Origin: Phocicoccus pinnipedialis
GTDB taxonomy: Bacteria; Bacillota; Bacilli; Staphylococcales; Salinicoccaceae
DNA: 64,000 bases
Direction: 5' to 3'
Assembly (NCBI RefSeq): GCF_903994035.1
Contig: NZ_CAJEWB010000010.1
Coordinates: 248,001-312,000 of the forward strand
Part shown: positions 16,145 to 26,106 of the stretch, piece by piece
Numbering within the stretch: position 1 is the stretch's first letter
How the letters are laid out: every line of letters starts with the position of its first letter
The notes under the pieces: model-generated
What the model was told of the DNA's origin: nothing
Database searches by the model: none
What the model saw: the letters and a program-made list of their open reading frames with translations, nothing else
Program-made: the position numbers and the translations under genes

Positions 16145-17793
16145 ATTAATTCTCGGGCGTTGATAATTGCAGCTTCATTTAGTTTTGAGCCACTTAACAT
16201 ACGAGCAATTTCATAAGTGTGTTCTTCTTCATTTAGGTACTTAGCAAGAGAGACTGTTCTTCCTTCTATCACTTCTTTATATACATTTAGATGATGATCC
16301 GACGTAGCAGCTGCTTGAGGCAGATGAGAAATTGTGAATACTTGTCTTGTTTTGGACAGTAATTTCATTTTTTCTGCCATCTTGGTTGCTACGTAACCAC
16401 TAACTCCTGTGTCAATCTCATCTAAAATTACGAGTGCTTGATTCTCAAAATTTGAGAATATCGTTCTTAAAGCAAGGTTTAATCTAGAAACTTCCCCACC
16501 AGATGCAATTTTGTTTAGTGGTTTCATTGGTTCTCCTTTATTTGTTGAAATCAAAAATTCAACATTTGAAAAACCTTTTTCATTAAATTGTCCTTCTTTT
16601 ACACTAATCTCTATTGCTGAATGCACCATATCTAAATCTTGAAGTTCTTTTTCTATAGATGTCTCGAGGAAGTCTTTTCTATCAATTCTAAGTTTATGCA
16701 GTTCTTTTGCATGGGATTCCATCTCTTTAAACGCGTTATCTTTTTGTACTTGCAACTCTTCGTAAGAAGATGAAAAGTTAACTAAAGCTTCTATATCTTG
16801 TTCTAAACTATGCTGTAAATCAATGAGACCTGTGAAGGTCTCATTGTATTTACGTTTTAGGTAATTTATTGAACTTAAACGTTCCTGAATTTCATTTAGC
16901 CTGTTTTCATCGAACTCTAAGTTCGTCATATCTCGATTCACTTCACTGTTTAATTCTCGAAGTAAATGATAACCGCTCTCGAATACCTCTCGATAGGACT
17001 CATAATTCGGGTCAAATTGTACGATGCGATCTAGCAGTGTGTATATCTCATAAAGCTGAGTCTCTACACTCTGTTCACTGTTAAACATAGATTCAATCGA
17101 TTGCAAGGTTTCGTGCACTGTTTCATAGTTCATAAGATACTCTAACTCTTCTTCGAGCTCTTTTTCCTCATCAATATTAGTAAGATTAAGCGCACTGATT
17201 TCATTTAATTGAAGCTTCAAATTATCTAGTTGCTCTAAGCGATTTCGGTCTTTATATTCAAGCTCTTCAATGCGTTTTTTAATTGAATTATGATTTTTAT
17301 AAGAGTTTTGATAGTCTTTAAATACTTGTTCTTCTTCAAGTTCGATAAAAAGATCCAAATAATTTAATTGATTTTCTCTGCGTAAAATATCATCATGCGC
17401 ATCTTGAGTATGAATTGTAAATACTTCACTCATGATTTCTCTCAATGCTGTTAGGGTAACGAGCTGGTTATTAACTTTTATGATACTCTTCTTATTTTGC
17501 ATAATTTCTCTACGAACAATAAATACTTCGTCGACTGGAATATTGTAGTATTCTAAAACTTGGTTTAACTTTTCTGTATCTGGAAAATCAAAAACGCCTT
17601 CAATTACAGATCTCGCAGTATCATAACGAATATCCTCTGTACTCGCACGCTTTCCGCCTAAGTAACCCATCGCTTCGATTAACATAGATTTACCTGCTCC
17701 AGATTCACCTGAAATAACTGTTAATTTGTCATATAGATCGAGTTCTATGTTTTCAAGCACAGCGAAGTTCTTAATGTTTAAACGAAGTAACAT
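16129..17793 (-). CDS. recN: DNA repair protein RecN
   Basis: SMC-like ATPase recruited early to double-strand breaks. Of 554 residues, Walker A is GESGAGKS (29-36), long coiled coils run from about 150 to 370, the ABC signature is in LNKIASGGEVSRLNLALR, and Walker B is LVILDEIDTGVSG. Follows argR by 13 bases, the usual Bacillales pair. Its stop lies in a shared terminator. Confidence 0.95.
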   Translation of the reverse strand: MLLRLNIKNFAVLENIELDLYDKLTVISGESGAGKSMLIEAMGYLGGKRASTEDIRYDTARSVIEGVFDFPDTEKLNQVLEYYNIPVDEVFIVRREIMQNKKSIIKVNNQLVTLTALREIMSEVFTIHTQDAHDDILRRENQLNYLDLFIELEEEQVFKDYQNSYKNHNSIKKRIEELEYKDRNRLEQLDNLKLQLNEISALNLTNIDEEKELEEELEYLMNYETVHETLQSIESMFNSEQSVETQLYEIYTLLDRIVQFDPNYESYREVFESGYHLLRELNSEVNRDMTNLEFDENRLNEIQERLSSINYLKRKYNETFTGLIDLQHSLEQDIEALVNFSSSYEELQVQKDNAFKEMESHAKELHKLRIDRKDFLETSIEKELQDLDMVHSAIEISVKEGQFNEKGFSNVEFLISTNKGEPMKPLNKIASGGEVSRLNLALRTIFSNFENQALVILDEIDTGVSGYVATKMAEKMKLLSKTRQVFTISHLPQAAATSDHHLNVYKEVIEGRTVSLAKYLNEEEHTYEIARMLSGSKLNEAAIINARELINSSK

Positions 17794-17806
17794 GCTTTAC
17801 ACACCT

Positions 17807-18259
17807 TTAAATTAAATTGAAAATACGTTCTTTAATTGTTTGTAACGCCTCTTCACCACGGCAGATGAGTAAGCATGTATCGTCACCACATATAGTTCCA
17901 ACAACTTCTTCCCATTCTAGTTGGTCTAGAATTGCACCAATTGATTGTGCGTTACCTGGTAATGTTTTTAAGACAAGTAGATTATCATGTGAATCTAATT
18001 TAACAAAGCTATCCATTAAGTATCTTCCTAGTTTTTCTAATGGGTGGTACTTTCTGTCTTGAGGCATACTGTATACATATGAACCATCTGCAGTGGGGAC
18101 TTTGAATAATTGTAATTCTTTAATGTCTCTTGAAACTGTGGCTTGTGTCACATCAAATTTTTGTTCTAATAACTTCTCAACCAACTCTTCTTGTGTTTCG
18201 ATGTTGTGACTGGAAATAATTTCTCTAATTTTAATTTGGCGCACAGACTTATTTGACAT
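17807..18259 (-). CDS. argR: Arginine repressor ArgR/AhrC
   Basis: Arginine-responsive hexameric regulator of 150 residues: N-terminal winged helix (about 1-70, with [14 protein letters not shown]) and C-terminal arginine-binding oligomerisation domain with [13 protein letters not shown] near 120-132, including the paired Asp residues that contact arginine. An AAGGTGAT site precedes the ATG. An ARG-box-like sequence just upstream suggests autoregulation. Confidence 0.95.
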   Translation of the reverse strand: MSNKSVRQIKIREIISSHNIETQEELVEKLLEQKFDVTQATVSRDIKELQLFKVPTADGSYVYSMPQDRKYHPLEKLGRYLMDSFVKLDSHDNLLVLKTLPGNAQSIGAILDQLEWEEVVGTICGDDTCLLICRGEEALQTIKERIFNLI

Positions 18260-18281
18260 AAGATATCACCTTTCTTTGAAC

Positions 18282-18300
18282 ATGTATATTTATTCGAATA
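18282..18300 (-). promoter_or_regulatory. ARG-box-like operator upstream of argR
   Basis: The 19-bp sequence matches the ArgR consensus WTNTGAATWWWWATTCANW with two mismatches in the conserved positions. It lies 22 bases before the argR start. ArgR binding here is inference. Confidence 0.5.
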
Positions 18301-18330
18301 TACCACAATGTGAATAATAAATACAATTCA

Positions 18331-18364
18331 AAAAATCACAGCAATTAAAATATTGCTGTGATTT
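18331..18364 (-). terminator. Terminator of the dxs-tlyA unit
   Basis: Thirteen-bp perfect stem AAATCACAGCAAT/ATTGCTGTGATTT with a six-base loop and a T-run on the minus strand. The upstream arm is inside the last tlyA codons. It separates dxs-tlyA from argR-recN. Confidence 0.8.
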
Positions 18365-19127
18365 CTTCGTTCGTTAATTTATTGTTATTATCATCATTAA
18401 TGATGTGTAGTAAAAATTCAGTATTACCTTTAGTTCCTTTAATTGGCGATTCAATGATTTGATAAGTACTAAATCCGATAAACGCACACTCATCAACAAC
18501 GCGTTCAATAGTGAGCTTTTGAGTCTCTTTACTCCTGATTATACCGTCTTGTTCTCGCTCTTCTAAATAGCTTTCAAACTGAGGTTTAATAAGTGCTATG
18601 ACCTCATAATTATGATTCCATAGCGCTTTGATATGCCTCAATATTGGAATTATAGACGTAAAGCTCACATCTATTGTGATTGTATTTGGTAATTCACGGA
18701 TTTCATCTGTAATGTCTTTAAAGTTCGTCTGTTCAAGAACTATGACTCTTTCATCTACTCTAAGACTATAGTCTAATTGATTTGTCCCTACGTCCACTGC
18801 GTAAACAAGTCTCGCCCCATGCGCCAGAGCACAATCTGTAAAACCACCAGTAGAGCTACCGATATCAACGATGACCTTATCGTTGATGTCTAGGTTAAAT
18901 ACAAGAATTGCCTCACGGAGCTTTAGTCCACCACGAGAGACAAATTCTTTGATATTTTTAAAACGAATATTTGCCGTTTCTTCAACTATGATGTCAGAAG
19001 GTTTATATACAGGTGTATTATTGTTTAATACTTTTCCTGCCATGATGAGTCTTCTTATATCCTCTATCGTGCCTAAATTAAAATGTTCGTAAAGATAAAG
19101 GTCCGCTCTTGTCTTATTTTTTTTCAT
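18345..19127 (-). CDS. TlyA family rRNA 2'-O-methyltransferase / S4-domain protein (YqxC)
   Basis: 260 residues: an N-terminal S4 RNA-binding domain (about 5-65) and an FtsJ-like SAM-dependent methyltransferase domain with motif [17 protein letters not shown] (about 89-104) and GVGTNQLDY-like segment. TlyA enzymes methylate rRNA cytidines; some members are described as hemolysins, which is probably a misnomer. It overlaps the end of dxs by 14 bases, as in Bacillus. Confidence 0.9.
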   Translation of the reverse strand: MKKNKTRADLYLYEHFNLGTIEDIRRLIMAGKVLNNNTPVYKPSDIIVEETANIRFKNIKEFVSRGGLKLREAILVFNLDINDKVIVDIGSSTGGFTDCALAHGARLVYAVDVGTNQLDYSLRVDERVIVLEQTNFKDITDEIRELPNTITIDVSFTSIIPILRHIKALWNHNYEVIALIKPQFESYLEEREQDGIIRSKETQKLTIERVVDECAFIGFSTYQIIESPIKGTKGNTEFLLHIINDDNNNKLTNEEITAIF

Positions 19128-20991
19128 TACTTAAAATCTCAAGAACTTTGTTTATAATATTTTCTTTAGTCAGACCAACTTCTTCTAATAATTCTGATAC
19201 GCTACCTTGTTCTACATATGTGTTGTCAATTCCAATACGTTTTACTGTAGTACCTAAGTCATGATCCATAACGTATGACTGAACGAGTGCACCTAGTCCA
19301 CCAGTAAGCATCGCTTCCTCAACTACTAGAATTGGTTGTCCAGATTTTGCGATCTCTGTGATTAAATCAGTATCAATCGGTTTAATAAAGCGAGCATTTA
19401 TGATATTAACGCTAATACCTTTTTCTTTTAAAGCCGAATTAGCTTCTAGTACATCTGTGAGCGTTGGACCATAGCTTATAACTGTGATATCAATACCTTT
19501 TTGCATTGTTTCCCACTTACCAAGTTCAATCTCAGATCTTTCTTCGTTCATATCTACACCTAATATATTGCCTCTTGGGTATCTGAATGCGATTGGACCG
19601 TTATAGTCTACAGCAAAGTCAATCATCAATTTTGCTTCTTTCTCGTCTCTAGGCATAACTACTACCATGTTAGGCAATGGTAATAAGAAGGTAAGGTCAA
19701 ACACACCGTGGTGTGTTTCACCGTCTGCACCAACTAAACCACTGCGGTCAATTCCAAAAAACACATTGAGCTTTTGACGATCAATGTCATGTAATACTTG
19801 ATCGTAACCTCTTTGTAAAAACGTTGAGTAAATCGCAACATAAGGTTTCATACCGTAACTTGCAAGGCCACCAGCCATAGTCACGACGTGTTGTTCAGCG
19901 ATACCAACATCGAAGAAGCGTTCTGGCAATTCATTTTGAAATTTATGCAACTTAGAACCTACTGGCATTGCTGGTGTTAATGCGACGATCCTTTCGTCTT
20001 TTAGCGCATGCTCAAATACTGAGTTAGACATGAACTCACTCCATGACATAGTGCCACCGGAACCAATCGATTCACCTGTTTCAATTTTATAAGGTCCTAG
20101 ACCATGCCAAGTACCAATTTCATCGTTTTCTGCATGTTGATATCCTTTACCTTTTTTAGTAATCACATGTATTAGAACTGGACCACTTGATTCATTAGCT
20201 GATTTTAATGCACGCTCAATGTCATGGAAGCTGTGTCCGTCAACCGGACCAATATATTTAATACCAAGTTCCTCAAAGAAAACGCCATTTACAACTAAAT
20301 ATTTTAAGCTGTCTTTTACTCTATCTGCAACGCCTCGAATAGATGAACCCACAGATGGTATCTTAGATAATAACTCTTCTACATCATATTTAATTCTGTT
20401 GTAACTTGTATTTGTACGAATACGTCCAAGCATATTGTGTAAAGCACCGACGTTTGGTGCAATACTCATCTCGTTATCATTCAAAATTATAGTCATCTTA
20501 GTTTTATCTGAACCAATATGGTTTAATGCTTCTAAAGCCATACCGCCAGTTAAAGCTCCATCACCAATGATTGGGACAACAGCGAATTGTTCGCCTTTAA
20601 TGTCTCTCGCTTTAGCTATACCCATAGCTGCTGATAGAGATGTTGAAGAATGGCCAGCTTCCCAAACATCGTGTTCTGATTCGCTGAGTTTAGGGAACCC
20701 AGATAACCCTTTATATTGTCTTAATGAATCAAACTGATTGATTCTGCCTGTTAAGATTTTATGAATGTATGCCTGATGTCCAACATCAAAGATAATTTGA
20801 TCCTCTGGTGAATTGTAGAATTTATGGAGTGCAATTGTGAGTTCAACGACCCCAAGGTTTGCGCCAATATGGCCACCCGTCTTAGCACAAGATTCAATTA
20901 AAAATTTTCTGATTTCTTGAGCAATTTCTTTCAATTCATCTTCACTTTTATTTTTTAAAAATGAGGGATCTTCTATATTATACAAATCCAT
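19114..20991 (-). CDS. dxs: 1-deoxy-D-xylulose-5-phosphate synthase
   Basis: First enzyme of the MEP isoprenoid pathway: pyruvate plus glyceraldehyde 3-phosphate gives DXP, with thiamine diphosphate. Of 625 residues, the N-terminal thiamine domain has [15 protein letters not shown] and [15 protein letters not shown] with its metal ligands, and the central part has [16 protein letters not shown] lies upstream of the chosen ATG; a longer start ten codons upstream covers that site. A terminator separates it from ispA, and it has its own -10 element. Staphylococcus aureus lacks this enzyme, so it is taxonomically informative. Confidence 0.95.
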   Translation of the reverse strand: MDLYNIEDPSFLKNKSEDELKEIAQEIRKFLIESCAKTGGHIGANLGVVELTIALHKFYNSPEDQIIFDVGHQAYIHKILTGRINQFDSLRQYKGLSGFPKLSESEHDVWEAGHSSTSLSAAMGIAKARDIKGEQFAVVPIIGDGALTGGMALEALNHIGSDKTKMTIILNDNEMSIAPNVGALHNMLGRIRTNTSYNRIKYDVEELLSKIPSVGSSIRGVADRVKDSLKYLVVNGVFFEELGIKYIGPVDGHSFHDIERALKSANESSGPVLIHVITKKGKGYQHAENDEIGTWHGLGPYKIETGESIGSGGTMSWSEFMSNSVFEHALKDERIVALTPAMPVGSKLHKFQNELPERFFDVGIAEQHVVTMAGGLASYGMKPYVAIYSTFLQRGYDQVLHDIDRQKLNVFFGIDRSGLVGADGETHHGVFDLTFLLPLPNMVVVMPRDEKEAKLMIDFAVDYNGPIAFRYPRGNILGVDMNEERSEIELGKWETMQKGIDITVISYGPTLTDVLEANSALKEKGISVNIINARFIKPIDTDLITEIAKSGQPILVVEEAMLTGGLGALVQSYVMDHDLGTTVKRIGIDNTYVEQGSVSELLEEVGLTKENIINKVLEILSNEKK

Positions 20992-21019
20992 ATAGCACCC
21001 ACCTTTTTGTACTTTATTC

Positions 21020-21047
21020 ATTATATCATTTTAAGTATAATCGCAAA
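21020..21047 (-). promoter_or_regulatory. Probable promoter of dxs
   Basis: Perfect TATAAT on the minus strand (21025-21020) with a weak -35 (TTTGCG at 16 bases, or TTGCGA at 15). It lies just after the ispA terminator and about 28 bases before the dxs start. Confidence 0.5.
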
Positions 21048-21050
21048 AAG

Positions 21051-21078
21051 AAAAATGATGACTTAAGTCATCATTTTT
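21051..21078 (-). terminator. Terminator after ispA
   Basis: Perfect 14-bp inverted repeat AAAAATGATGACTT/AAGTCATCATTTTT followed by more T on the minus strand. It covers the ispA stop codon. Confidence 0.75.
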
Positions 21079-21940
21079 CTCTATTTACTATAGATTCTAC
21101 GAGTTCTTCTAATATTGATATATTTATATCATTCTCTAACTCATTTAAAATATCAAACATTTCGCTTCTTAAGTTATTTTTTACCTCTTTTGCACCATCT
21201 AATCCTAGAAGTGATACATAAGTGTTCTTTTTATTTTTTTCATCGCTACCAACTGTTTTACCGAGAGCTTCGGTCGTCCCTATCACGTCTAAAATATCAT
21301 CTGTAATTTGGAACAGTAGTCCGAGCTTCTCACCGAATATCTTAAGTAGTTTTTTGATGTGTGCTTCACTATTTGCAATGATAGTTGCTGCTTCGATTGC
21401 CGCTACGATTAATTCACCTGTTTTATTGCGATGAATTTCTTCTAGCTCTTCGATTGTTAAATCCTTATTCGTAGCTTCAATGTCCAGCATCTGTCCACTG
21501 ATCATACCAAGTTGGCCTGCATTCTTAGAGTATAATTGAACGAGTTCTACAATTTGTGTAGCCGTTAAGTTTGCCTTAGTAAGTAGATTAAAGCTCTCTG
21601 TTAATAGGTTGTCACCAGCTAAAATCGCAGTTGCTTCGCCAAATACGACATGATTCGTCGGCTTTCCTCGTCTTAATTGATCATCATCCATAGCAGGTAG
21701 ATCATCATGTATTAAAGAGTACGTATGAATCATTTCAAGTGAAGCTGCAGGAATGATTCCAAGATTAATATCAGTACCAAGTGTTTCTAAAGTTTGTAGT
21801 AACAGCAAGGGTCTGAATCTTTTACCGCCTGCATTAATAGAATAAATGCTCGAATCCAATAGAGATTCATTGATAGTATTCAATTTTAATTGATCAATAA
21901 TTTCGTTAACTACAGAATTTAATAGATTATTACTCTCCAT
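21071..21940 (-). CDS. ispA: Farnesyl diphosphate synthase (geranyltranstransferase)
   Basis: Trans-isoprenyl diphosphate synthase of 289 residues condensing IPP with DMAPP and GPP. The first aspartate-rich motif DDLPAMDDDQLRRGKPTNH (about 83-101) and second motif DDILD (about 222) are intact. The second ATG is used because AAGGA is eight bases upstream of it. It overlaps xseB by 11 bases, an arrangement shared with Bacillus and staphylococci. Confidence 0.94.
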   Translation of the reverse strand: MESNNLLNSVVNEIIDQLKLNTINESLLDSSIYSINAGGKRFRPLLLLQTLETLGTDINLGIIPAASLEMIHTYSLIHDDLPAMDDDQLRRGKPTNHVVFGEATAILAGDNLLTESFNLLTKANLTATQIVELVQLYSKNAGQLGMISGQMLDIEATNKDLTIEELEEIHRNKTGELIVAAIEAATIIANSEAHIKKLLKIFGEKLGLLFQITDDILDVIGTTEALGKTVGSDEKNKKNTYVSLLGLDGAKEVKNNLRSEMFDILNELENDINISILEELVESIVNREK

Positions 21941-22136
21941 CTGAATCATCCTTAGTTAATTCTTCGATATTCAGTTGTGCATTTTTAAGAATATCATCAC
22001 ATTCTTTAGTTAATATTACGCCTTCTTTATATAGCTCTAATGATTCTTCTAAGGTGATTTCATCACTATCTAGCTTAAGAACAATTTCGTCAATTCTTTT
22101 CAATTTGTCTTCGAACGATTTATATTTATTAGTCAT
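21930..22136 (-). CDS. xseB: Exodeoxyribonuclease VII small subunit
   Basis: Small subunit of exonuclease VII, 68 residues, with the family pattern YKSFEDKLKRIDEIVLKLDSDEITLEESLELYKEG. The ATG follows an AGGTGG site within the end of xseA, overlapping it by eight bases. The large subunit is encoded immediately upstream. Confidence 0.93.
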   Translation of the reverse strand: MTNKYKSFEDKLKRIDEIVLKLDSDEITLEESLELYKEGVILTKECDDILKNAQLNIEELTKDDSDGE

Positions 22137-23469
22137 CTTTCTCCACCTCAATAACTTTAGACCAGACTGTACCTTTATTTAACTTTGTTTTCATCGTATC
22201 ATTTAGAGAAATTTCGTCGATATCTGTAATAACTTTTCTATCTATAGTTGAATAAGAATATCCCCGTTTTAGTATAAGCAGTGGAGATAAGGAATCTAAA
22301 AGATCAATTTTGTTTTTTAGACGTAGTTTATTTCTGTCTTTTTGATTCTTAATTAACTGCTTTATTTGTTCATTCTGCCTTAATACATGAGCTCTGTTTA
22401 TCTCAATTTGATTATTTTTAATCGTTTTAAAAATCTGTGCTTTTCTAATTTCGAAGTAATGATTTTTATCAGTTAATAAGGACATGATACTGTGCTCTAA
22501 CTCTCCGACGTACTGATCTAACTTTTGAACTTGTTGATCATAAAGTGCAGACGGGTTCCTAAACTTATAATAGTTCTTAAGCATATCTAATTCTTTTCTT
22601 TTATATTCGATCTTTAAGTTCATGTGTTTAGACAATGTATACTCATAATTTTTAAAAAGTTCATATAATGCAAACTGGTCGGGTACAGCATGCTCAATTG
22701 CTGCTGTTGGCGTAGTTGCTCGAAGATCACTCACAAAATCAACTAATGTTGTATCGGTTTCATGACCAATCCCTGTAATTATTGGAGTGTTAAGGTCAAA
22801 TACAGTCCTCGCAACATCGATATCATTGAACGTCCAAAGATCCTCTATCGATCCCCCACCACGAGATAAAATGATCGTGTCTGCGTTAAGAGAATCTGCA
22901 AATCTAAGGTGCTTGATTACATTTTTTTTACTTCTCTCACCTTGCATGAGTGTATTTAGAATCGATATCTTAACAAGTGGAAATCTTCTTTCTACAGCTG
23001 TTATCATATCCCTAACCGCAGCACTTGTTTTAGAAGTGATCAAAACAATGTGCTTTGGATATTTTGGTATTGGTTTTTTATGTATAGTATTAAACAATCC
23101 TTCACTTCTAAGGCGTTTAATGTTTTCATCTAGTTGTAAAAACAGCAGCCCTACACCATCTAAAATCATGTTTGACGCATTGATTGAATACGTACCGTTA
23201 CCTTTATAAACAGATACTCTACCATCAACGATAACTTTGTCTCCATCTTTTGGTCTAAAGTTTAGCTTTTCTACTTGAGATTGGAACATGATTCCTCGAA
23301 TCTGGCTGTTTTCATCTTTTAACGAAAAATAAAGGTGGCCAGAAGAATGCAATTTAGCATTTGATAGCTCACCTTGAACAAAGACCCGTTCAAGATACGG
23401 GTCTTTGACAAATTTCTCTGCAATATATGTTGTTAATGCGTTAACTGAAAGATACCTATCTTTAGTCAT
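22129..23469 (-). CDS. xseA: Exodeoxyribonuclease VII large subunit
   Basis: Catalytic subunit of exonuclease VII, 446 residues. N-terminal OB-fold (VFVQGELSNAKLHSSGHLYFSLKDE, about 29-53), then the catalytic domain with LSRGGGSIEDLW and GIGHETDTTLVDFVSDLRATTPTAA. The C-terminal part is coiled coil. It starts 12 bases after nusB. Confidence 0.95.
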   Translation of the reverse strand: MTKDRYLSVNALTTYIAEKFVKDPYLERVFVQGELSNAKLHSSGHLYFSLKDENSQIRGIMFQSQVEKLNFRPKDGDKVIVDGRVSVYKGNGTYSINASNMILDGVGLLFLQLDENIKRLRSEGLFNTIHKKPIPKYPKHIVLITSKTSAAVRDMITAVERRFPLVKISILNTLMQGERSKKNVIKHLRFADSLNADTIILSRGGGSIEDLWTFNDIDVARTVFDLNTPIITGIGHETDTTLVDFVSDLRATTPTAAIEHAVPDQFALYELFKNYEYTLSKHMNLKIEYKRKELDMLKNYYKFRNPSALYDQQVQKLDQYVGELEHSIMSLLTDKNHYFEIRKAQIFKTIKNNQIEINRAHVLRQNEQIKQLIKNQKDRNKLRLKNKIDLLDSLSPLLILKRGYSYSTIDRKVITDIDEISLNDTMKTKLNKGTVWSKVIEVEKDD

Positions 23470-23481
23470 TTCATCACTCTT

Positions 23482-23847
23482 TTAATAGTTCTTTAGAACA
23501 CCGTTAATAAACTTATAGCTATCGGATTCACCATAAATTTTCGCAATCTTGATTGCTTCATTAATTGCAACTTTCTTTGGAATATCTGTCGCTTGCATCT
23601 CAGCGATTGTCATTCGCAAGATGTTGCGGTCAACTTTCCGAATACGGTCGATTGTGTAGTTCGTTAGGTTACTATTGATTGATTCATCAATCTCTTCTTG
23701 ATGTTCTATATAGTAATAAACGATTGTTTTTAAGTACTGCTCGATCTCCAACAATTCTTTAAATTTAATTTCATTTAAGGTCACAATATCTTTTTCGAGT
23801 TGAAAAAGAATCTGAAATGCTTTAATTCTAATCTCATGTCTATTCAT
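23482..23847 (-). CDS. nusB: Transcription antitermination factor NusB
   Basis: RNA-binding antitermination factor of 121 residues, acting with NusE (S10) on rRNA operons. Ends with the typical KKVAINEAIKIAKIYGESDSYKFINGVL. AGGTG six bases before the ATG supports this start over one three codons upstream. Order accB-accC-yqhY-nusB is conserved in Bacillales; folD, which follows in Bacillus, is absent here. Confidence 0.93.
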   Translation of the reverse strand: MNRHEIRIKAFQILFQLEKDIVTLNEIKFKELLEIEQYLKTIVYYYIEHQEEIDESINSNLTNYTIDRIRKVDRNILRMTIAEMQATDIPKKVAINEAIKIAKIYGESDSYKFINGVLKNY

Positions 23848-23859
23848 TCTATACACCTA

Positions 23860-24210
23860 TTATTTAATAATATTCACGATATGAATATTGATTTCTGAAA
23901 TGTTGATTTCAAGCATATTGTTAACAGCTGTTTTAATATTATCTTGAATTGTTTCAGCAATACTGTGAACATTCCTGTCATCGCTAAGATTAACATATAC
24001 TGAAATTTTTAAGTCTCCTTCAACATCTTCCACACGTATACCTTTTGCACGGTATTTCTTACCAAATTTTTCGATTGTACCACTAGCAAGTGTGTTGTTC
24101 AATGAATGGACACTCTTTGTTTCTAATACGGCTATACTAGATATCACTTCTAATACTTCGTTTGATATCGTAATATCTCCTGTTGATTCTGTTCTAGATT
24201 GTATTAACAT
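23860..24210 (-). CDS. Asp23/Gls24 family protein (YqhY-like)
   Basis: Alkaline-shock-type protein of 116 residues (Asp23/Gls24, DUF322): ISNEVLEVISSIAVLETKSV at residues 16-35 and a central GIRVEDVEGDLKISVYV. In Bacillus YqhY is co-expressed with acetyl-CoA carboxylase genes and influences that pathway; the same context here (13 bases after accC) suggests the same link. No catalytic motif. Confidence 0.88.
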   Translation of the reverse strand: MLIQSRTESTGDITISNEVLEVISSIAVLETKSVHSLNNTLASGTIEKFGKKYRAKGIRVEDVEGDLKISVYVNLSDDRNVHSIAETIQDNIKTAVNNMLEINISEINIHIVNIIK

Positions 24211-24222
24211 GCTCTCACCTCA

Positions 24223-25572
24223 TCAGTTAATTATATCATGTTGTTCGAGGAAATTTGTATTATAATCATTATTTAAAAAGTCATCATTTTCAATAATTCT
24301 TCTATGGAATGGAATAGTCGTATCAATTCCCTTAATTTCAAACTCATCTAATGCACGCTTGGCAATTCTTAGTGCATCGGTTCTATCATCACCAAAAACA
24401 ATAAGTTTAGCGATCATTGAATCGTAGTACGGTGGAATTATATATCCAGCATAAGAAGCTGTGTCAAGTCTAACTCCAAACCCACCAGGAGCAAGAAATT
24501 CTGTAATTTTTCCTGCTGAAGGCATGAAGTTTTTAAATGGATTTTCTGCATTGATACGGAATTCAAACGCATGTCCTTTAAATTCAATATCTTCTTGTTT
24601 AAATGGAATCGGTTCTCTCATCGCAACTTTCAACTGCATTCTAACAAGGTCGATTCCTGTGATCATTTCAGTTACAGGGTGTTCAACCTGAATACGTGTA
24701 TTCATCTCCATGAAATAATATTCATTCGAATCTAGGTCATAGATAAATTCAATCGTACCAGCATTCACGTAGTTAATAGATTTCGCTGCACGAACTGCAG
24801 TTTCTCCCATTTCTTTACGAGTTTCTACATCAATAATTGGACTTGGTGCCTCTTCTACTAACTTTTGCATTCTTCTTTGTACTGTACAGTCACGCTCACC
24901 TAGATGGATCACGTTACCATGATAATCACCTAATATTTGAATTTCGATGTGTCTGAAATTTGTGATGTACTTTTCAATGTATAAATCACTGTTACCAAAC
25001 GCACTTTCAGCTTCTTGTTTAGTTAAACGATAGTTTTGAACAAGTTCATCTTCGTTATGTGCAACTCTGATTCCTTTACCTCCACCACCATGGCTCGCTT
25101 TAATGATGAGTGGATACCCAATTTCTTGACCAATTTTTTTAGCATGTTCAACAGATTGTACAACACCGTCAGACCCTGGTACTGTAGGAACATTCGCTTT
25201 AATCATCGTTTGTTTAGCAACATCTTTAACCCCCATGAGACTGATTGTTTCATGGCTTGGTCCAATAAAAGCAATGTTAGACGCTGCACACATTTCTGCG
25301 AAATCACTATTCTCAGCTAAGAACCCATAACCTGGGTGAATCGCATCACAATTAGTCTTTTCTGCAATTGTGATGATGCTGATCATATCTAAATAACTAT
25401 CTTTAGAAAGTTTAGGTCCTATGCAATAGGATTCTGTAGCTAGTTTCCGGTGTAAACTGTCACGATCTGCTTCAGAATAAATTGAAACCGTTTCAAGACC
25501 TAATTCGTGACAAGCACGAATAATTCGAACCGCAATCTCACCGCGGTTAGCTATTAAAACTTTTTTAATCAT
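24223..25572 (-). CDS. accC: Acetyl-CoA carboxylase, biotin carboxylase subunit
   Basis: ATP-grasp biotin carboxylase, 449 residues. N-terminal KVLIANRGEIAVRIIRA, ATP-binding KASHGGGGKGIRVA (about 159-172) and the catalytic region FIYDLDSNEYYFMEMNTRIQVEHPVTE are complete. It overlaps accB by four bases. It catalyses the first half reaction of malonyl-CoA synthesis. Confidence 0.96.
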   Translation of the reverse strand: MIKKVLIANRGEIAVRIIRACHELGLETVSIYSEADRDSLHRKLATESYCIGPKLSKDSYLDMISIITIAEKTNCDAIHPGYGFLAENSDFAEMCAASNIAFIGPSHETISLMGVKDVAKQTMIKANVPTVPGSDGVVQSVEHAKKIGQEIGYPLIIKASHGGGGKGIRVAHNEDELVQNYRLTKQEAESAFGNSDLYIEKYITNFRHIEIQILGDYHGNVIHLGERDCTVQRRMQKLVEEAPSPIIDVETRKEMGETAVRAAKSINYVNAGTIEFIYDLDSNEYYFMEMNTRIQVEHPVTEMITGIDLVRMQLKVAMREPIPFKQEDIEFKGHAFEFRINAENPFKNFMPSAGKITEFLAPGGFGVRLDTASYAGYIIPPYYDSMIAKLIVFGDDRTDALRIAKRALDEFEIKGIDTTIPFHRRIIENDDFLNNDYNTNFLEQHDIIN

Positions 25573-26009
25573 TTAATTCTGAATAATGGCTGATCAAACT
25601 CAACCATTTCTCCATCTTCAACTAAAATCTCAACAATTTCACCGGCAACCTCTGCTTCGATTTCGTTAAATAATTTCATAGCTTCTAAAATACATACTAC
25701 AGAGTTGTTTGAAACTTTATCTCCAACTTTTACATAAGCATCAGCTTCGGGTGAAGGTGCTTTGTAGAATGTACCCACCATAGGTGCTTTAATAAACGTA
25801 CCTGTTTCAACTGGTGTAACTGAATCTTTTACGCTTGTTTGTTCAACAGGCTGTGCAACTGGTGTCGCTACTGGTGCAGTAGTGCTATAACTAATTTGTG
25901 GAGTCTCTTTTTTAAGGACGATGTCCACTTCACTATCTTTATATGAGAGTTCTGTGAGTTGTGCTTTTTCCATTTTATCTAATAGTTGATCAATGTAATC
26001 TAAATTCAT
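25569..26009 (-). CDS. accB: Biotin carboxyl carrier protein of acetyl-CoA carboxylase
   Basis: BCCP of 146 residues: N-terminal docking region, a Pro/Ala/Val-rich flexible linker (about 40-68), and the C-terminal biotinyl domain with the biotinylation motif EAMKL and acceptor Lys112. First gene of the accB-accC-yqhY-nusB unit; an efp terminator precedes it. Confidence 0.95.
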   Translation of the reverse strand: MNLDYIDQLLDKMEKAQLTELSYKDSEVDIVLKKETPQISYSTTAPVATPVAQPVEQTSVKDSVTPVETGTFIKAPMVGTFYKAPSPEADAYVKVGDKVSNNSVVCILEAMKLFNEIEAEVAGEIVEILVEDGEMVEFDQPLFRIK

Positions 26010-26080
26010 ATTCCTATCTCCTAATAATATAAGATATTACCATTTTACCGATGTGGTCGTACCAATTCAACGATTAATAA

Positions 26081-26106
26081 AAAAAAGCAGATTAAATCTG
26101 CTTTTT
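26081..26106 (-). terminator. Terminator after efp
   Basis: Stem GCAGATT/AATCTGC around a single A, extended by A/T pairs and followed by a run of T on the minus strand. It overlaps the efp stop. Confidence 0.8.

Noticed and set aside
22787-23209. 140-codon plus-strand frame opposite xseA
   Set aside because: Antisense shadow of a well-supported gene with no recognisable motif.
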